NCBI GenBank assembly: GCA_902547535.1
Contig: CACCOB010000002.1
Location: forward strand, 1-64,000
Direction of reading: 5' to 3'
DNA length: 64,000 nucleotides
DNA from: an uncultured Pelagibacteraceae bacterium
GTDB taxonomy: Bacteria > Pseudomonadota > Alphaproteobacteria > Pelagibacterales > Pelagibacteraceae
Made by a program: the position numbers and the translations under genes. Below the pieces are notes generated by a model. The model searched no databases. It was not told the DNA's origin and saw only the letters and a program-made list of their open reading frames with translations. Of this stretch, positions 38,293 to 48,316 are shown one piece after another. The stretch's first letter is position 1; each line of letters opens with the position of its first letter.

Positions 38293-39299
38293 TAAGAGAT
38301 TTTATTCAAATTCTCTGCTATATCGCACATTCTGTTTGAAAAACCCCACTCATTATCATACCAAGCTGAAATTTTACCCATGTTAGTTCCAACCACATTT
38401 GTTAAAGAGGCATCAATAATTGCAGATGCAGAACGATGATTAAAATCAATAGAAACCAATTTTTCATGAGTTACCTCTAAAATTTTATTTAATTCATTTT
38501 TAGAAGCAGTCACAAATACATCGTTGATTTTTTTTATATCAATTTCTTTTTTTGTACAGAATACTAGTTCAACAAGCGACACATTGGGTGTAGGGACTCT
38601 CATTGCAACTCCTTCTAATTTCCCTTTTAGGCTGGGAATTATTTCTCCTATAGCTTTTGATGCCCCTGTTGAAGTTGGGATTATTGATTGGCTCGCAGCT
38701 CTTGCTCTTCTTGGATCTTTATGGGAATTGTCCAAAATTCTTTGATCACTGGTAAATGCATGAATAGTGGTCATAAAGCCCTTTTCAATGCCAAAATGAT
38801 TATGAAGAACATTTACAACTGGAGCTAAGCAATTAGTTGTACATGAAGCAGCAGAAATTATTTTATCATCCTTTGATATAATTTTTTCATTAACACCAAA
38901 CACTATTGTTTTATCGGCATTTTTACATGGAGCAGAAACAATTACCTTTTTTGCTCCATTTTTGATATGTGAAAGTAACTTTTCCTTTGAATTAAATTTA
39001 CCAGTACACTCAAAAACATAATCAACATTGTATTTTTTCCAATTAATATTTTCTATTTTACTTTCTTGCGAAAATGTAATTTTATTTTCATTAATTATTA
39101 TTTCACTTTCATCAAATTTTAATTCTGCATCAAATTTTCCATGAATAGAGTCGTATTTTATTAGTTCAGAGGTAGTTTCAGCACTAGATCTGTTATTTAT
39201 GTGTTGAATTTTTAAATTTTCGTTTTGGGTTTCGAAAATTGATCTAACGATCATACGACCAATTCTGCCCATCCCATTAATTCCAATTTTAATAATCAT
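38292..39299 (-). CDS. gap: glyceraldehyde-3-phosphate dehydrogenase
   Basis: 'IGINGMGRIGRMIVRSI', 'SAASCTTNCLAPVVNVLH', 'WYDNEWGFSNRM'. Confidence 0.96.
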   Translation of the reverse strand: MIIKIGINGMGRIGRMIVRSIFETQNENLKIQHINNRSSAETTSELIKYDSIHGKFDAELKFDESEIIINENKITFSQESKIENINWKKYNVDYVFECTGKFNSKEKLLSHIKNGAKKVIVSAPCKNADKTIVFGVNEKIISKDDKIISAASCTTNCLAPVVNVLHNHFGIEKGFMTTIHAFTSDQRILDNSHKDPRRARAASQSIIPTSTGASKAIGEIIPSLKGKLEGVAMRVPTPNVSLVELVFCTKKEIDIKKINDVFVTASKNELNKILEVTHEKLVSIDFNHRSASAIIDASLTNVVGTNMGKISAWYDNEWGFSNRMCDIAENLNKIS

Positions 39300-39301
39300 T
39301 T

Positions 39302-41260
39302 CTAGTTTTTTAATAATTTCTTTGATTTATTTGCAATATTTGATGATATTAAACCAAAATATTTATAAATATCTTTATATGGAGCACTCTTCCCAAATTC
39401 ATCAATTCCAAAAGTTATTCCATAATCACCTACATATTTTTTCCAACAATCACTTGATCCAGCTTCAATTGAAATTCTCAATTTAGTTTCCTTTAAAATT
39501 TTATCTTTATATTTATTTGATTGTGATTCAAAAAGCTCCATGCATGGCACTGATATAACTTTTGAATATATCTTATCTTTGGCCAATTTGTGGCTGGTCT
39601 CTATAGCTAAGTTTACCTCAGAGCCACTGGCTAAAATCGTTAGTTTAATTTTTTTGTGAGTTCTTAAAATTTCATAAGCGCCTAATGAGCATTTGTTAGT
39701 TTTTGAGTATTTATTTCTAATGGGATTTAGGTTTTGTCTAGTTAAGGATAGAATGCTTGGTGTTTTAAAACTCTCTAAAGCATGTTGCCAACATTCAATA
39801 GTTTCTAATCTATCTGCAGGTCTAAAAATATTAAGGTTGGGTATTAATCTTAATCCAGATAATTGTTCAATAGGTTGGTGTGTTGGCCCATCTTCTCCGA
39901 GTCCGATAGAGTCATGAGTCATCACATATATAACTTGTCGTTTCATCATAGCTGCCAATCTAATTGATGGCTTGCAATAATCTGAAAAAATTAAAAAAGT
40001 TCCTCCGTAAGGAATTATTTTACTATGCAAGGCTAATCCATTCATAATTCCACACATTGCATGTTCTCTTACTCCATAATGGATATAATTTCCGTTAAAA
40101 TTTCCGGGTGTAATTATTTCATGATTTTTAGTCTTAGTGTTATTTGATCCTGCAAGGTCTGCTGATCCACCAATAAGTGTATTACTTTTTTTAATAAGAG
40201 ATCTAATGATTGATTCTGAGGATTTTCTTGAAGCGATAATCTTATCTTCTTTTAAAGCTATTTTTTTTTCTTTTAAAATTGACTTTACAAAATCATTTTT
40301 GAAAAATTTATTTATTTTACTTTTTTTCTTTTTATAGATTTTGTTCCATTTGAATTCAATTTTTTCTCCCTTTTTTCCAATCTCTCTCCAAATCTCTAAT
40401 ATATTTTTTGGTATTTGAAATGGTTTATGCTTCCATCCTAATTCTCCACGCACCAATTCAATCTCCTCAACGCCTAGCGGGCTTCCATGCGAGGAAGCTT
40501 TTCCAGACTTATTAGGTGATCCATAACCAATTTTAGTCTTACAGGATATAACAGTTGGTTTTTTTGCATTTTGAACTTGTTTGAGAGCTTTAAATATTTC
40601 ATTTTCTTTATGACCGTTAATTTCTATGTAATCCCAGCCATAACTTTCAAATCTTTTTTTAAAATTATCCGAAACTGTTAAATTTGTTGGTCCATCAATA
40701 GAAATAGAATTATTATCAAACAACATTATTAAATTTTTAAGTTTTAGATGGCCTGCTAAACTCATAGACTCATGACTAATTCCCTCCATTAGACAGCCAT
40801 CACCTGCGATCACATAAGTTTTATGATTAATAATATCTTTACCAATTTTTTTTTTCAAAATTTCCTCTGCTATTGCAAAACCAACCGCATTAGAAATTCC
40901 TTGACCCAAAGGACCTGTAGTTGTTTCAATCCCTGAGTTTTCAACATACTCAGGATGACCTGCGCAAATAGAGTCTATCTGTCTAAAATTCTTAATATCT
41001 TTTAGTTTAACACTTTTATAACCAGTTAAATAGAGCAAAGAGTAAAGCAACATTGATCCGTGACCAGCTGATAAAACGAATCTATCTCTATTTATCCAGC
41101 TTGGGTTTTTTGGATTAAATTTTAGAAAATATTTGAAAAGAATTGTAGAAACGTCAGCCATTCCCATGGGCATACCGGGGTGTCCAGAATTAGCTTTTTG
41201 TACAGCATCCATCGAAAGAGCACGTATTGAGTTAGACAAGGTTTTATTAAGTTCTCTCAA
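39302..41260 (-). CDS. tkt: transketolase
   Basis: 'SIRALSMDAVQKANSGHPGMPMGMAD', 'AGDGCLMEGISHE', 'YGVREHAMCGIMNGLALH', 'HDSIGLGEDGPTHQPIE'. Confidence 0.96.
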   Translation of the reverse strand: MRELNKTLSNSIRALSMDAVQKANSGHPGMPMGMADVSTILFKYFLKFNPKNPSWINRDRFVLSAGHGSMLLYSLLYLTGYKSVKLKDIKNFRQIDSICAGHPEYVENSGIETTTGPLGQGISNAVGFAIAEEILKKKIGKDIINHKTYVIAGDGCLMEGISHESMSLAGHLKLKNLIMLFDNNSISIDGPTNLTVSDNFKKRFESYGWDYIEINGHKENEIFKALKQVQNAKKPTVISCKTKIGYGSPNKSGKASSHGSPLGVEEIELVRGELGWKHKPFQIPKNILEIWREIGKKGEKIEFKWNKIYKKKKSKINKFFKNDFVKSILKEKKIALKEDKIIASRKSSESIIRSLIKKSNTLIGGSADLAGSNNTKTKNHEIITPGNFNGNYIHYGVREHAMCGIMNGLALHSKIIPYGGTFLIFSDYCKPSIRLAAMMKRQVIYVMTHDSIGLGEDGPTHQPIEQLSGLRLIPNLNIFRPADRLETIECWQHALESFKTPSILSLTRQNLNPIRNKYSKTNKCSLGAYEILRTHKKIKLTILASGSEVNLAIETSHKLAKDKIYSKVISVPCMELFESQSNKYKDKILKETKLRISIEAGSSDCWKKYVGDYGITFGIDEFGKSAPYKDIYKYFGLISSNIANKSKKLLKN

Positions 41261-41313
41261 AAATTTATCCTTTGTAGACTTAGGTGAATCAATTTATTAT
41301 TATAGATATATAT

Positions 41314-41637
41314 ATGAATTCAATTAGTGAAAAAGAAAAAAAACTATTAGAAACTTTAGATAAATTAAAAAATTTAGAAAATATTAAACCAGATAAAATT
41401 TTGGCGTTAGAAAATCTACAAAACCAAAAAAATCAATTAGAAATTGAAAAAAAAGAAATAGAACAAAAATACTATTCACTTCAACAAGAAAACGAGACAC
41501 TTAAGCAAAAATTTGATGAATTTAAAAAAAAGGAGATTGAAGAAAAAAAAAAAGAAGACCAATTCTCACAAAAAATTGATGAATTAAACCAAGAAACAGA
41601 TAATTTGATGGAAGAAATTGATAAATGGCAAATGTAA
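41314..41637 (+). CDS. hypothetical coiled-coil protein
   Basis: Lys/Glu/Gln heptad-rich; Met at 41314 (MNSISEKEKK...) preferred over 41284 in the ORF track. Confidence 0.7.
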   Translation: MNSISEKEKKLLETLDKLKNLENIKPDKILALENLQNQKNQLEIEKKEIEQKYYSLQQENETLKQKFDEFKKKEIEEKKKEDQFSQKIDELNQETDNLMEEIDKWQM

Positions 41638-42071
41638 ATATTAAATTTAATGGTAAAGAATTTTTATTATCCTGTGAAGACGGCCAAGAAGAACACTTAG
41701 AGGAATTAGCTTTATATTTAAACGAAAAGTTTAGTAATCTTAAAAATTCTTTAGGAAACATAGGAGAAAGTAAGCTTTTACTTATAACATCTATTTCTGT
41801 GCTAGATGAATATTATGAGACAAAAAAAAAAATAGATAACCAAAAAAAAGAAATCAATAAAATTACCGAAAAATTTAAAGAACTTAAATCATTAGTTTAT
41901 AATTATAGAGATTTAAAAGAAAAAGAAATTTCTGAATTAAGTAAAAATCAAGACAATCTGAAGAATGAAATCGAAATCACTCAAAATAATTATGAAACTT
42001 TAGTTGATAAGACCACTCTTGAATTAGAAAATTTTATTAAAAGAAACGATCCAGACTTCAAGATCCAATAA
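41625..42071 (+). CDS. zapA: cell division protein ZapA
   Basis: 'MANVNIKFNGKEFLLSCEDGQEEHLEELALYLNEKFSNL', 'LLLITSISVLDEYYETKKKI'. Confidence 0.85.
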   Translation: MANVNIKFNGKEFLLSCEDGQEEHLEELALYLNEKFSNLKNSLGNIGESKLLLITSISVLDEYYETKKKIDNQKKEINKITEKFKELKSLVYNYRDLKEKEISELSKNQDNLKNEIEITQNNYETLVDKTTLELENFIKRNDPDFKIQ

Positions 42072-42076
42072 TAAAA

Positions 42077-42622
42077 GTGTCTAAGAAAATTTTAAGAAAA
42101 AAATTAATTAATATTAGAAGAAGTAATTTTGTAAATCATACTATATCTTTTGTTCGTTTTAAAAAAATATTAAAAAAATATTATTTAAAAAAGAATATTA
42201 ATATTGGTGGTTATTATCCTGTAAATAGTGAGATTAGTTGTTTAGATATTTTAGAAATTTTAGAAAAGAATAATTTTAAAATATCTTTACCCATTACTAA
42301 GAAAAATAATAAAATGGATTTTTACGAATGGTCTTTTCAAGACCCACTTAGAGTAGGTCAGCAAGGTATTCCTGAGCCAAATACTAAAAAAAAAGTTATT
42401 CCAGATGTCTTGATTGTACCCCTCGTTGGATTTGATAGATATAAATTTAGATTAGGATATGGAGGTGGATTTTATGATAGGTATATTAGCAAAACTCTTA
42501 AGTTAAAAAAAATTTTAACAGTTGGTTTTGCTTTTTCTTTTCAAGAAATTTCAAAAATCCCTATAAATAAATTTGATCAAAAGTTAAATTTTATTTTAAC
42601 AGATAAAAAAATTATTAGATGA
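42077..42622 (+). CDS. 5-formyltetrahydrofolate cyclo-ligase
   Basis: 'IGGYYPVNSEI', 'GIPEPNTKKKVIPDVLIVPLVGFDRYKFRLGYGGGFYDRYI'; GTG start. Confidence 0.9.
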   Translation: MSKKILRKKLINIRRSNFVNHTISFVRFKKILKKYYLKKNINIGGYYPVNSEISCLDILEILEKNNFKISLPITKKNNKMDFYEWSFQDPLRVGQQGIPEPNTKKKVIPDVLIVPLVGFDRYKFRLGYGGGFYDRYISKTLKLKKILTVGFAFSFQEISKIPINKFDQKLNFILTDKKIIR

Positions 42623-43425
42623 AAATTTTATTTTTAGGAGATATAGTTGGGAACAGTGGCTGTAGTGCAGTAAAAAAATTTTTACCTAATATTATTAAAT
42701 CAAAAAAAATTAACTTTGTTATTGTAAATGGTGAGAATGCCGCTAAAGAAGGTGTTGGCATAACGGAAAATATTGTTGACGAATTATTAAGTTGTGGAGT
42801 TGATGTTATTACTACTGGTAATCATGTTTGGGATCAAAAAGAAACATTCGATTTTATTAAAAAACAAAAAAGGCTGCTACGACCATTAAATTTATCAAAC
42901 GATGCTCCAGGTAATGGATTTGGTATTTATGAATCTATTGGTGGCTATAAAGTTGGTGTATTAAATTTAATGGGAAATGTTTTTATGAAAAAATGTGATG
43001 ATGTCTTTAAAAAAAGTAAAGAATTTTTAGATCAAAATATAAAAAAAGAAAAATATGATTTTCTAATAGTTGACTTTCATGGTGAAATTACAAGCGAAAA
43101 AATGGCTATTGGTCGTGTATTTGATGGTCATGCCACGTTTGTTGTAGGTACTCATACCCACGTGCCCACAAACGATGGAAGAATTTTAAGCAAAGGAACT
43201 GCATATCTAACAGATGCAGGAATGTGTGGTGATTATAATTCCGTAATTGGCATGAATGCTGAAAATTCAATTAATAGGTTTTTCAAAAGAGACTCAATAA
43301 AACATTTTCCTGCAGAAGGTGAAGCTTCACTTTGTGGGGCAATAATTGAAGCTAATCCGAAAAATGGTTTGGCATCAAGTATTAGTCAGTTTATATTGGG
43401 TGGTCAACTTCAGAAAGACAATTAA
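42619..43425 (+). CDS. YmdB-family metallophosphoesterase (TIGR00282)
   Basis: 'ILFLGDIVGNSGCSAV', 'VNGENAAKEGVGITE', 'TTGNHVWDQKE', 'DFHGEITSEKMAIG'. Confidence 0.92.
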   Translation: MKILFLGDIVGNSGCSAVKKFLPNIIKSKKINFVIVNGENAAKEGVGITENIVDELLSCGVDVITTGNHVWDQKETFDFIKKQKRLLRPLNLSNDAPGNGFGIYESIGGYKVGVLNLMGNVFMKKCDDVFKKSKEFLDQNIKKEKYDFLIVDFHGEITSEKMAIGRVFDGHATFVVGTHTHVPTNDGRILSKGTAYLTDAGMCGDYNSVIGMNAENSINRFFKRDSIKHFPAEGEASLCGAIIEANPKNGLASSISQFILGGQLQKDN

Positions 43426-43428
43426 ATT

Positions 43429-44142
43429 ATGGCAGGTCATTCTCATTGGGCAGGTATAAAACATAAAAAAGGAAAGGCAGACAAACGGAGATCTGCTGTA
43501 TTTTCAAAACTATCTAGAGAAATTACAGTAGCCGCAAAACTTGGAGATAAAAATCCAGACATGAATTCAAGGTTAAGATCCGCAATCCAAGCTGCCAGGT
43601 CAGCAAACATGCCAAAAGACAATATTGAGAGAGCTATTGATAAATCATCAATTGCGGCTGATTCTAATTTTGAAAACATCAGATATGAGGGGTTTGGACC
43701 AGCAAAAACTGCAATAGTAGTTATTACTCTAACAGATAATAAAAATAGAAGTGCGTCAAATATCAGAACAATTTTTCAAAAATATGGTGGAGGGCTTGGT
43801 ACCCAAGGTTCTGCATCACATAATTTTCTTCAACTAGGTGTTATAAAAATTAATAAAGAAGAAATTGAAGAAGAAAAAATTTTTAATCTAGTAACCGATG
43901 CTGGAGCTAATGATTGTATATTTCATGATGATTACTATGAAATTCACACAAATAAAGATGAAATATACGATGTAAAAAATATATTAGAAAAAGAAATTTC
44001 TAATTTTATATCTACAGAAATAGAGTGGGTTCCTATAAATAAAATTAAACTAAATGATGAAGACAAAGAAAAAATGATTAAGTTTTTGGAAATTTTGGAA
44101 GATGATGATGATGTTCAACATGTTTTTACAAATGCAATTTAA
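43429..44142 (+). CDS. yebC: YebC/PmpR family regulatory protein
   Basis: 'MAGHSHWAGIKHKKGKADKRRSAVFSKLSREITVAAKLG'. Confidence 0.96.
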   Translation: MAGHSHWAGIKHKKGKADKRRSAVFSKLSREITVAAKLGDKNPDMNSRLRSAIQAARSANMPKDNIERAIDKSSIAADSNFENIRYEGFGPAKTAIVVITLTDNKNRSASNIRTIFQKYGGGLGTQGSASHNFLQLGVIKINKEEIEEEKIFNLVTDAGANDCIFHDDYYEIHTNKDEIYDVKNILEKEISNFISTEIEWVPINKIKLNDEDKEKMIKFLEILEDDDDVQHVFTNAI

Positions 44143-44151
44143 CTTGATTTT

Positions 44152-44637
44152 ATGTTAATAATCGGAATAGATCCTGGAATTACTGGTGCAATTTGTTTTT
44201 TTGAAGATGGAGAATTAAAGGATGTTATTGATATGCCTACTATGGCATCAGGCAATAAAAATAAAAAGCAAATTAACGGTAGCCAAATATTCAACGAAAT
44301 ATCTTTAAGGATACAAAACCACAAATCTGAGAATATAAATGTAGTGGTAGAGCAAGTTTCAGCAATGCCCGGACAAGGTGTTACTAGTATGTTTAATTTT
44401 GGACAATCATTTGGAGTTTTGAAAGGAGTTTGTGCTGCAATGCAACTACCAATTTATTTTGTGAGACCAGCCAAATGGAAAAAGTATTATGATTTATTAA
44501 ATTCTCAAAAAGATTCGAGTAGAGTAAAAGCAATTGAAATGTTTCCTAAGTTTTCGTCAATGTTATCTCGAAAAAAAGATACCAACAAAGCAGATGCAAT
44601 ATTAATTGCCAATTATCATCTAAATTCACAAGAATAA
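44152..44637 (+). CDS. RuvC-like Holliday junction endonuclease (divergent)
   Basis: 'IIGIDPGITGAICFF', 'VVVEQVSAMPGQGVTSMFNFGQSFGVLKG', 'KADAILIANYH'; located directly downstream of yebC. Confidence 0.8.
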   Translation: MLIIGIDPGITGAICFFEDGELKDVIDMPTMASGNKNKKQINGSQIFNEISLRIQNHKSENINVVVEQVSAMPGQGVTSMFNFGQSFGVLKGVCAAMQLPIYFVRPAKWKKYYDLLNSQKDSSRVKAIEMFPKFSSMLSRKKDTNKADAILIANYHLNSQE

Positions 44638-44696
44638 TAGATTAAGCTTACTTTTATAGACAAATTCATGACACATTTTAGTGTGAAATCAATTAA

Positions 44697-45371
44697 ATGG
44701 ACGCAGATATAACTTCTCAAGCAGTAGGATTAGCAAGCAATACAGATTTTTCAATTTTAAGTTTATTTTTGAGAGCTGACTTTATCGTAAAATCTGTGAT
44801 TATCATTCTAATCGCTAGCTCAGTTTATTCTTGGGCGATAATTTTTGATAAAATTATAATGTTTAGAAAAATTAATAGAGACTCTGAGGAGTTTGAAGAA
44901 AGATTTTGGAAGTCTAAGTCTGCAGAAACATTTTACAATAGTCTGCCAACATCATTAGATAATCCAATGGCTCAACTATTTAAAGATTCGATGCAAGCTG
45001 TTATGAAATCAAGATCAAAAACAAATATAAGCCAAAGACTTGAAAATATTTTAGAAGTAAATATCGAAAAACAAATGAATGTTGTAAACAACAAATTTAC
45101 TTTTCTAGCAACAGTAGGATCTACAGCACCATTTATTGGATTATTTGGAACGGTCTGGGGAATAATGAATTCTTTTCAATCAATTGCTATATCAAGGAAT
45201 ACCAGTCTGGCTATTGTGGCCCCTGGAATTGCTGAGGCTTTATTTGCAACTGCCCTAGGTTTGTTAGCAGCAATACCAGCAGTAATCGCTTATAATAAAT
45301 TTGGAAATGATTCAAAAAAATATTTACAAAAATTAGAAAATTTTTCAAAAAGATTTATTTCAATAATTTAA
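44697..45371 (+). CDS. tolQ: Tol-Pal system protein TolQ
   Basis: 'FLATVGSTAPFIGLFGTVWGIMNSFQSI', 'VAPGIAEALFATALGLLAAIPAVIAYN'. Confidence 0.95.
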   Translation: MDADITSQAVGLASNTDFSILSLFLRADFIVKSVIIILIASSVYSWAIIFDKIIMFRKINRDSEEFEERFWKSKSAETFYNSLPTSLDNPMAQLFKDSMQAVMKSRSKTNISQRLENILEVNIEKQMNVVNNKFTFLATVGSTAPFIGLFGTVWGIMNSFQSIAISRNTSLAIVAPGIAEALFATALGLLAAIPAVIAYNKFGNDSKKYLQKLENFSKRFISII

Positions 45372-45372
45372 T

Positions 45373-45789
45373 ATGGCATTTAACTTAAAGCGCTCAGCAA
45401 GAGAACCTATGAGTGAAATAAATGTAACTCCTTTTGTTGATGTGATGCTTGTTCTTTTAATTATTTTTATGGTTACGGCACCTTTGCTTACTGTTGGTGT
45501 TCAAGTTGATCTCCCAGAAACATCTGCTGATACTTTACCGGAAGAAAATGAGCCACTTACATTAACTATAAACTCAAAAGGTGAAGTTTTTATTCAGGAG
45601 ACAAAAATTGAATTTAATAATTTAATTAAAAAAATTCTAGCTGTTTCTAACAATAGAACTGACACAAGAATTTACGTTAGAGGTGACAAGACAATTAATT
45701 ACGGGAGAGTATTAGAAGTAATGGGTATACTTTCAGGTTCAGGCTTTACTAAAGTTGCCTTAATCTCTGAACCATATAAAGAGAGATAA
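45373..45789 (+). CDS. tolR: Tol-Pal system protein TolR
   Basis: 'MSEINVTPFVDVMLVLLIIFMVTAPLLTVGVQVDLPE'. Confidence 0.95.
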   Translation: MAFNLKRSAREPMSEINVTPFVDVMLVLLIIFMVTAPLLTVGVQVDLPETSADTLPEENEPLTLTINSKGEVFIQETKIEFNNLIKKILAVSNNRTDTRIYVRGDKTINYGRVLEVMGILSGSGFTKVALISEPYKER

Positions 45790-45791
45790 AC

Positions 45792-46859
45792 TTGTTTAGT
45801 AAAATTGCATTAAGTGGTGTTCCAAAAGGATTTAATAATTTTTCTTTTGGTATGTTATTTTCAGTTATTTTTCATGGATCGATATTTGTCGCAACAATTT
45901 TTGCTCTTCCTTTCGTTGTAAAAAAACCAATTGAGTTACTCCCAAGTATATCAGTTGAATTAATTCAAATTTCTGAGCAGATGAATATTCCGTATGCCCC
46001 GAAAGCAGCTAAAATTATTGAAAAAGCAAAAACCGAAAATAAAAAATTACTTTCTGAGCAGGCTCCACCAAAAGAGATAAAAAAAGATATAAAAAAGCAA
46101 GTAAAATTTGATAATCAAAAAGATGAGATAGACCTATCAAAATCAAAAAAAATACCAGTTCCAGAAAAAAAACAGGAAAAAGTTAAATTAGAAAAATCTG
46201 AAGCTGTCCCGTTACCTGATAAAAAGTTAGAAAAAATAGAAACTAAGCAAGAAACAGAGCAACAACCATCTAAAGAAAAAAAAAAAACATTAGTCGAAAA
46301 AGAAAAAAGAAAAAAAATTAAAAAACAGGTAGAAAAAGACTTAGTTATTAAAGAATTTGTTAAAAAAACTAAACCAATCAAAGATGATAAAGCAGTCCAA
46401 GCTTCTGAATATGAAAAAAAAGAATTAGATGTTGATTTAATTAAAGGCTTGATTGCGAAGCAATACGAAAATGTTGGAGAAGTAAAAAAAAAATCTGATG
46501 GAACCACTCAATCTGAGGATAAATCAATGAGATTAACAAAATTATCTGTCACAACAGAATTTTCTATCCAGATGCAGTATAAAGATTGTTGGTCACCCCC
46601 TATTGGTGGTGAATATAAAAAAAATGATTATTTAGTTACAGTCAAACTTAGTTTAGAAAAAAATGGAAGAGTTAAAAGTAGAGAGATTTTAGAGAGAAAT
46701 AGAATGGGTACAGACACTAAATACAGAATTTTTGCTGAGTCTGTTGATCGCGCGGTATTAAAGTGTAACCCTCTTAGAAATTTACCACTTAAAAACTATG
46801 AAGATTGGAGTACTATGATATTAAAGTTTAATCCAGAAGGTATGATGGTTGGGCAATGA
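45792..46859 (+). CDS. tolA: TolA-like protein
   Basis: Single N-terminal TM, K/E/P-rich middle, C-terminal 'CWSPPIGGEYKKNDYLVTVKLSLEKNGRV'; synteny tolR-tolA-tolB; TTG start. Confidence 0.85.
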   Translation: MFSKIALSGVPKGFNNFSFGMLFSVIFHGSIFVATIFALPFVVKKPIELLPSISVELIQISEQMNIPYAPKAAKIIEKAKTENKKLLSEQAPPKEIKKDIKKQVKFDNQKDEIDLSKSKKIPVPEKKQEKVKLEKSEAVPLPDKKLEKIETKQETEQQPSKEKKKTLVEKEKRKKIKKQVEKDLVIKEFVKKTKPIKDDKAVQASEYEKKELDVDLIKGLIAKQYENVGEVKKKSDGTTQSEDKSMRLTKLSVTTEFSIQMQYKDCWSPPIGGEYKKNDYLVTVKLSLEKNGRVKSREILERNRMGTDTKYRIFAESVDRAVLKCNPLRNLPLKNYEDWSTMILKFNPEGMMVGQ

Positions 46860-48220
46860 AAAAAAATTTATTTTTGATAATTATTTTTTACGTTATTTTA
46901 AAACCAAGTATAAGTTTTTCACTTGTAGAAATTGATATTACCAGAGGTAATCTTGATCCGATGCCTATTTCGGTGTCACCATTTTTTTCTGATAAAATTA
47001 CTGACGAAAATATTAAAAAAAACTTAAATATTGAAAACCTAGGTCAAGAAATATCAAAGGTAATTGAGAACAATCTGGAAAAAACTGGTTTGTTTGATGC
47101 AATTGAAAAAGAGGCATTTTTGCAAAAACCAGATATTGCTCATTTAAAACCAAGGTTTGAAGATTGGGCCTTAATTAAATCACAAGTTTTGATCACTGGC
47201 AAAGTAACATCCAAAAAAATAAATGAGAAAGATTATATAAATATAGAATTCAAACTTTGGGATGTTCTAGGTGCAAAAATGGTCGATGGTTTTTCTTTAA
47301 CAACAACACCACGTTCTTGGAGAAGAGTTGGTCATAAAATTTCTGACAAGGTTTATGAACGCTTAACAGGTGAAAGTGGTTATTTTGATACTAGAATAAT
47401 ATATGTAGCGGAGGAAGGACCTAAAACTCAAAGAATAAAAAAATTAGCTTTGATGGACCAAGATGGTTTTAACACGAAGTATATAACATTAGGAAGTGAA
47501 TTAGTGTTAACTCCAAGATTTAATCCAGCTAACGATAAAGAAATAACTTATATGTCTTACTTTAGAAATATGCCCAGGGTTTATATTGTAAACCTTCAAA
47601 CTGGTGAGCAGAAAGTAGTAGGTGATTTTAGAGGCATGACATTTGCTCCAAGATTTTCGCCTGATGGAAAAAAACTCATAATGAGTCTCGCAAAAGATGG
47701 TAATTCGGAGATATGGGTCAGAAATTTGGAGACAAACATACAAGAAAAATTAACTGATCATCCATCTATTGATACTTCACCATCTTACTCACCTGATGGC
47801 AAATATATTACATTTAATTCTGATAGAAGTGGTTATCAGCAAATCTATGTAATGAGAAGCGATGGATCCAAAGTTAAAAGGATCTCATTTGGAAAAGGAA
47901 TTTATGGTACACCAGTTTGGTCACCAAGAGGAGACTTAATTGCCTTTACAAAGTTACACAAAGGTAAATTTTTTATTGGAGTTATGAGAACAGATGGGTC
48001 AGGAGAGAGATTACTTACAGAAAATTATTACCAAGAGGCTCCCTCGTGGTCTCCAAATGGAAGAATTATCATATTTTATAGAGAAACAAAAACTGATGAT
48101 AAAGGCCAGGGATTTTCAGCCAAGTTATGGTCAATTGATTTAACCGGATACAACGAGAGGTTGGTAAATACAGAGACTGATGCTTCAGACCCATCATGGT
48201 CTTCTTTATTAGGAAATTAG
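46856..48220 (+). CDS. tolB: Tol-Pal system beta-propeller protein TolB
   Basis: Repeats 'APRFSPDGKKLIMSLAKDGNSEIWV', 'SPSYSPDGKYITFNSDRSGYQQIYVM'. Confidence 0.95.
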   Translation: MKKNLFLIIIFYVILKPSISFSLVEIDITRGNLDPMPISVSPFFSDKITDENIKKNLNIENLGQEISKVIENNLEKTGLFDAIEKEAFLQKPDIAHLKPRFEDWALIKSQVLITGKVTSKKINEKDYINIEFKLWDVLGAKMVDGFSLTTTPRSWRRVGHKISDKVYERLTGESGYFDTRIIYVAEEGPKTQRIKKLALMDQDGFNTKYITLGSELVLTPRFNPANDKEITYMSYFRNMPRVYIVNLQTGEQKVVGDFRGMTFAPRFSPDGKKLIMSLAKDGNSEIWVRNLETNIQEKLTDHPSIDTSPSYSPDGKYITFNSDRSGYQQIYVMRSDGSKVKRISFGKGIYGTPVWSPRGDLIAFTKLHKGKFFIGVMRTDGSGERLLTENYYQEAPSWSPNGRIIIFYRETKTDDKGQGFSAKLWSIDLTGYNERLVNTETDASDPSWSSLLGN

Positions 48221-48316
48221 AAGAAAATATAAGATTCTGTTAAATTTGGTTGATTTTTCTAGACAAAACATCTAATTAAATGATTAAGTTCATAATATTC
48301 TATTGAAGGAGCAAAA

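Noticed and set aside
42072-42076. 6S RNA (ssrS) between zapA and the 5-FCL gene
   Set aside because: This is a common 6S location, but the gap here is only 5 nt.
46115-46507. Antisense ORF 130 aa opposite tolA
   Set aside because: Mirror of the AAA/GAA-rich TolA spacer (Phe/Ser-rich translation).
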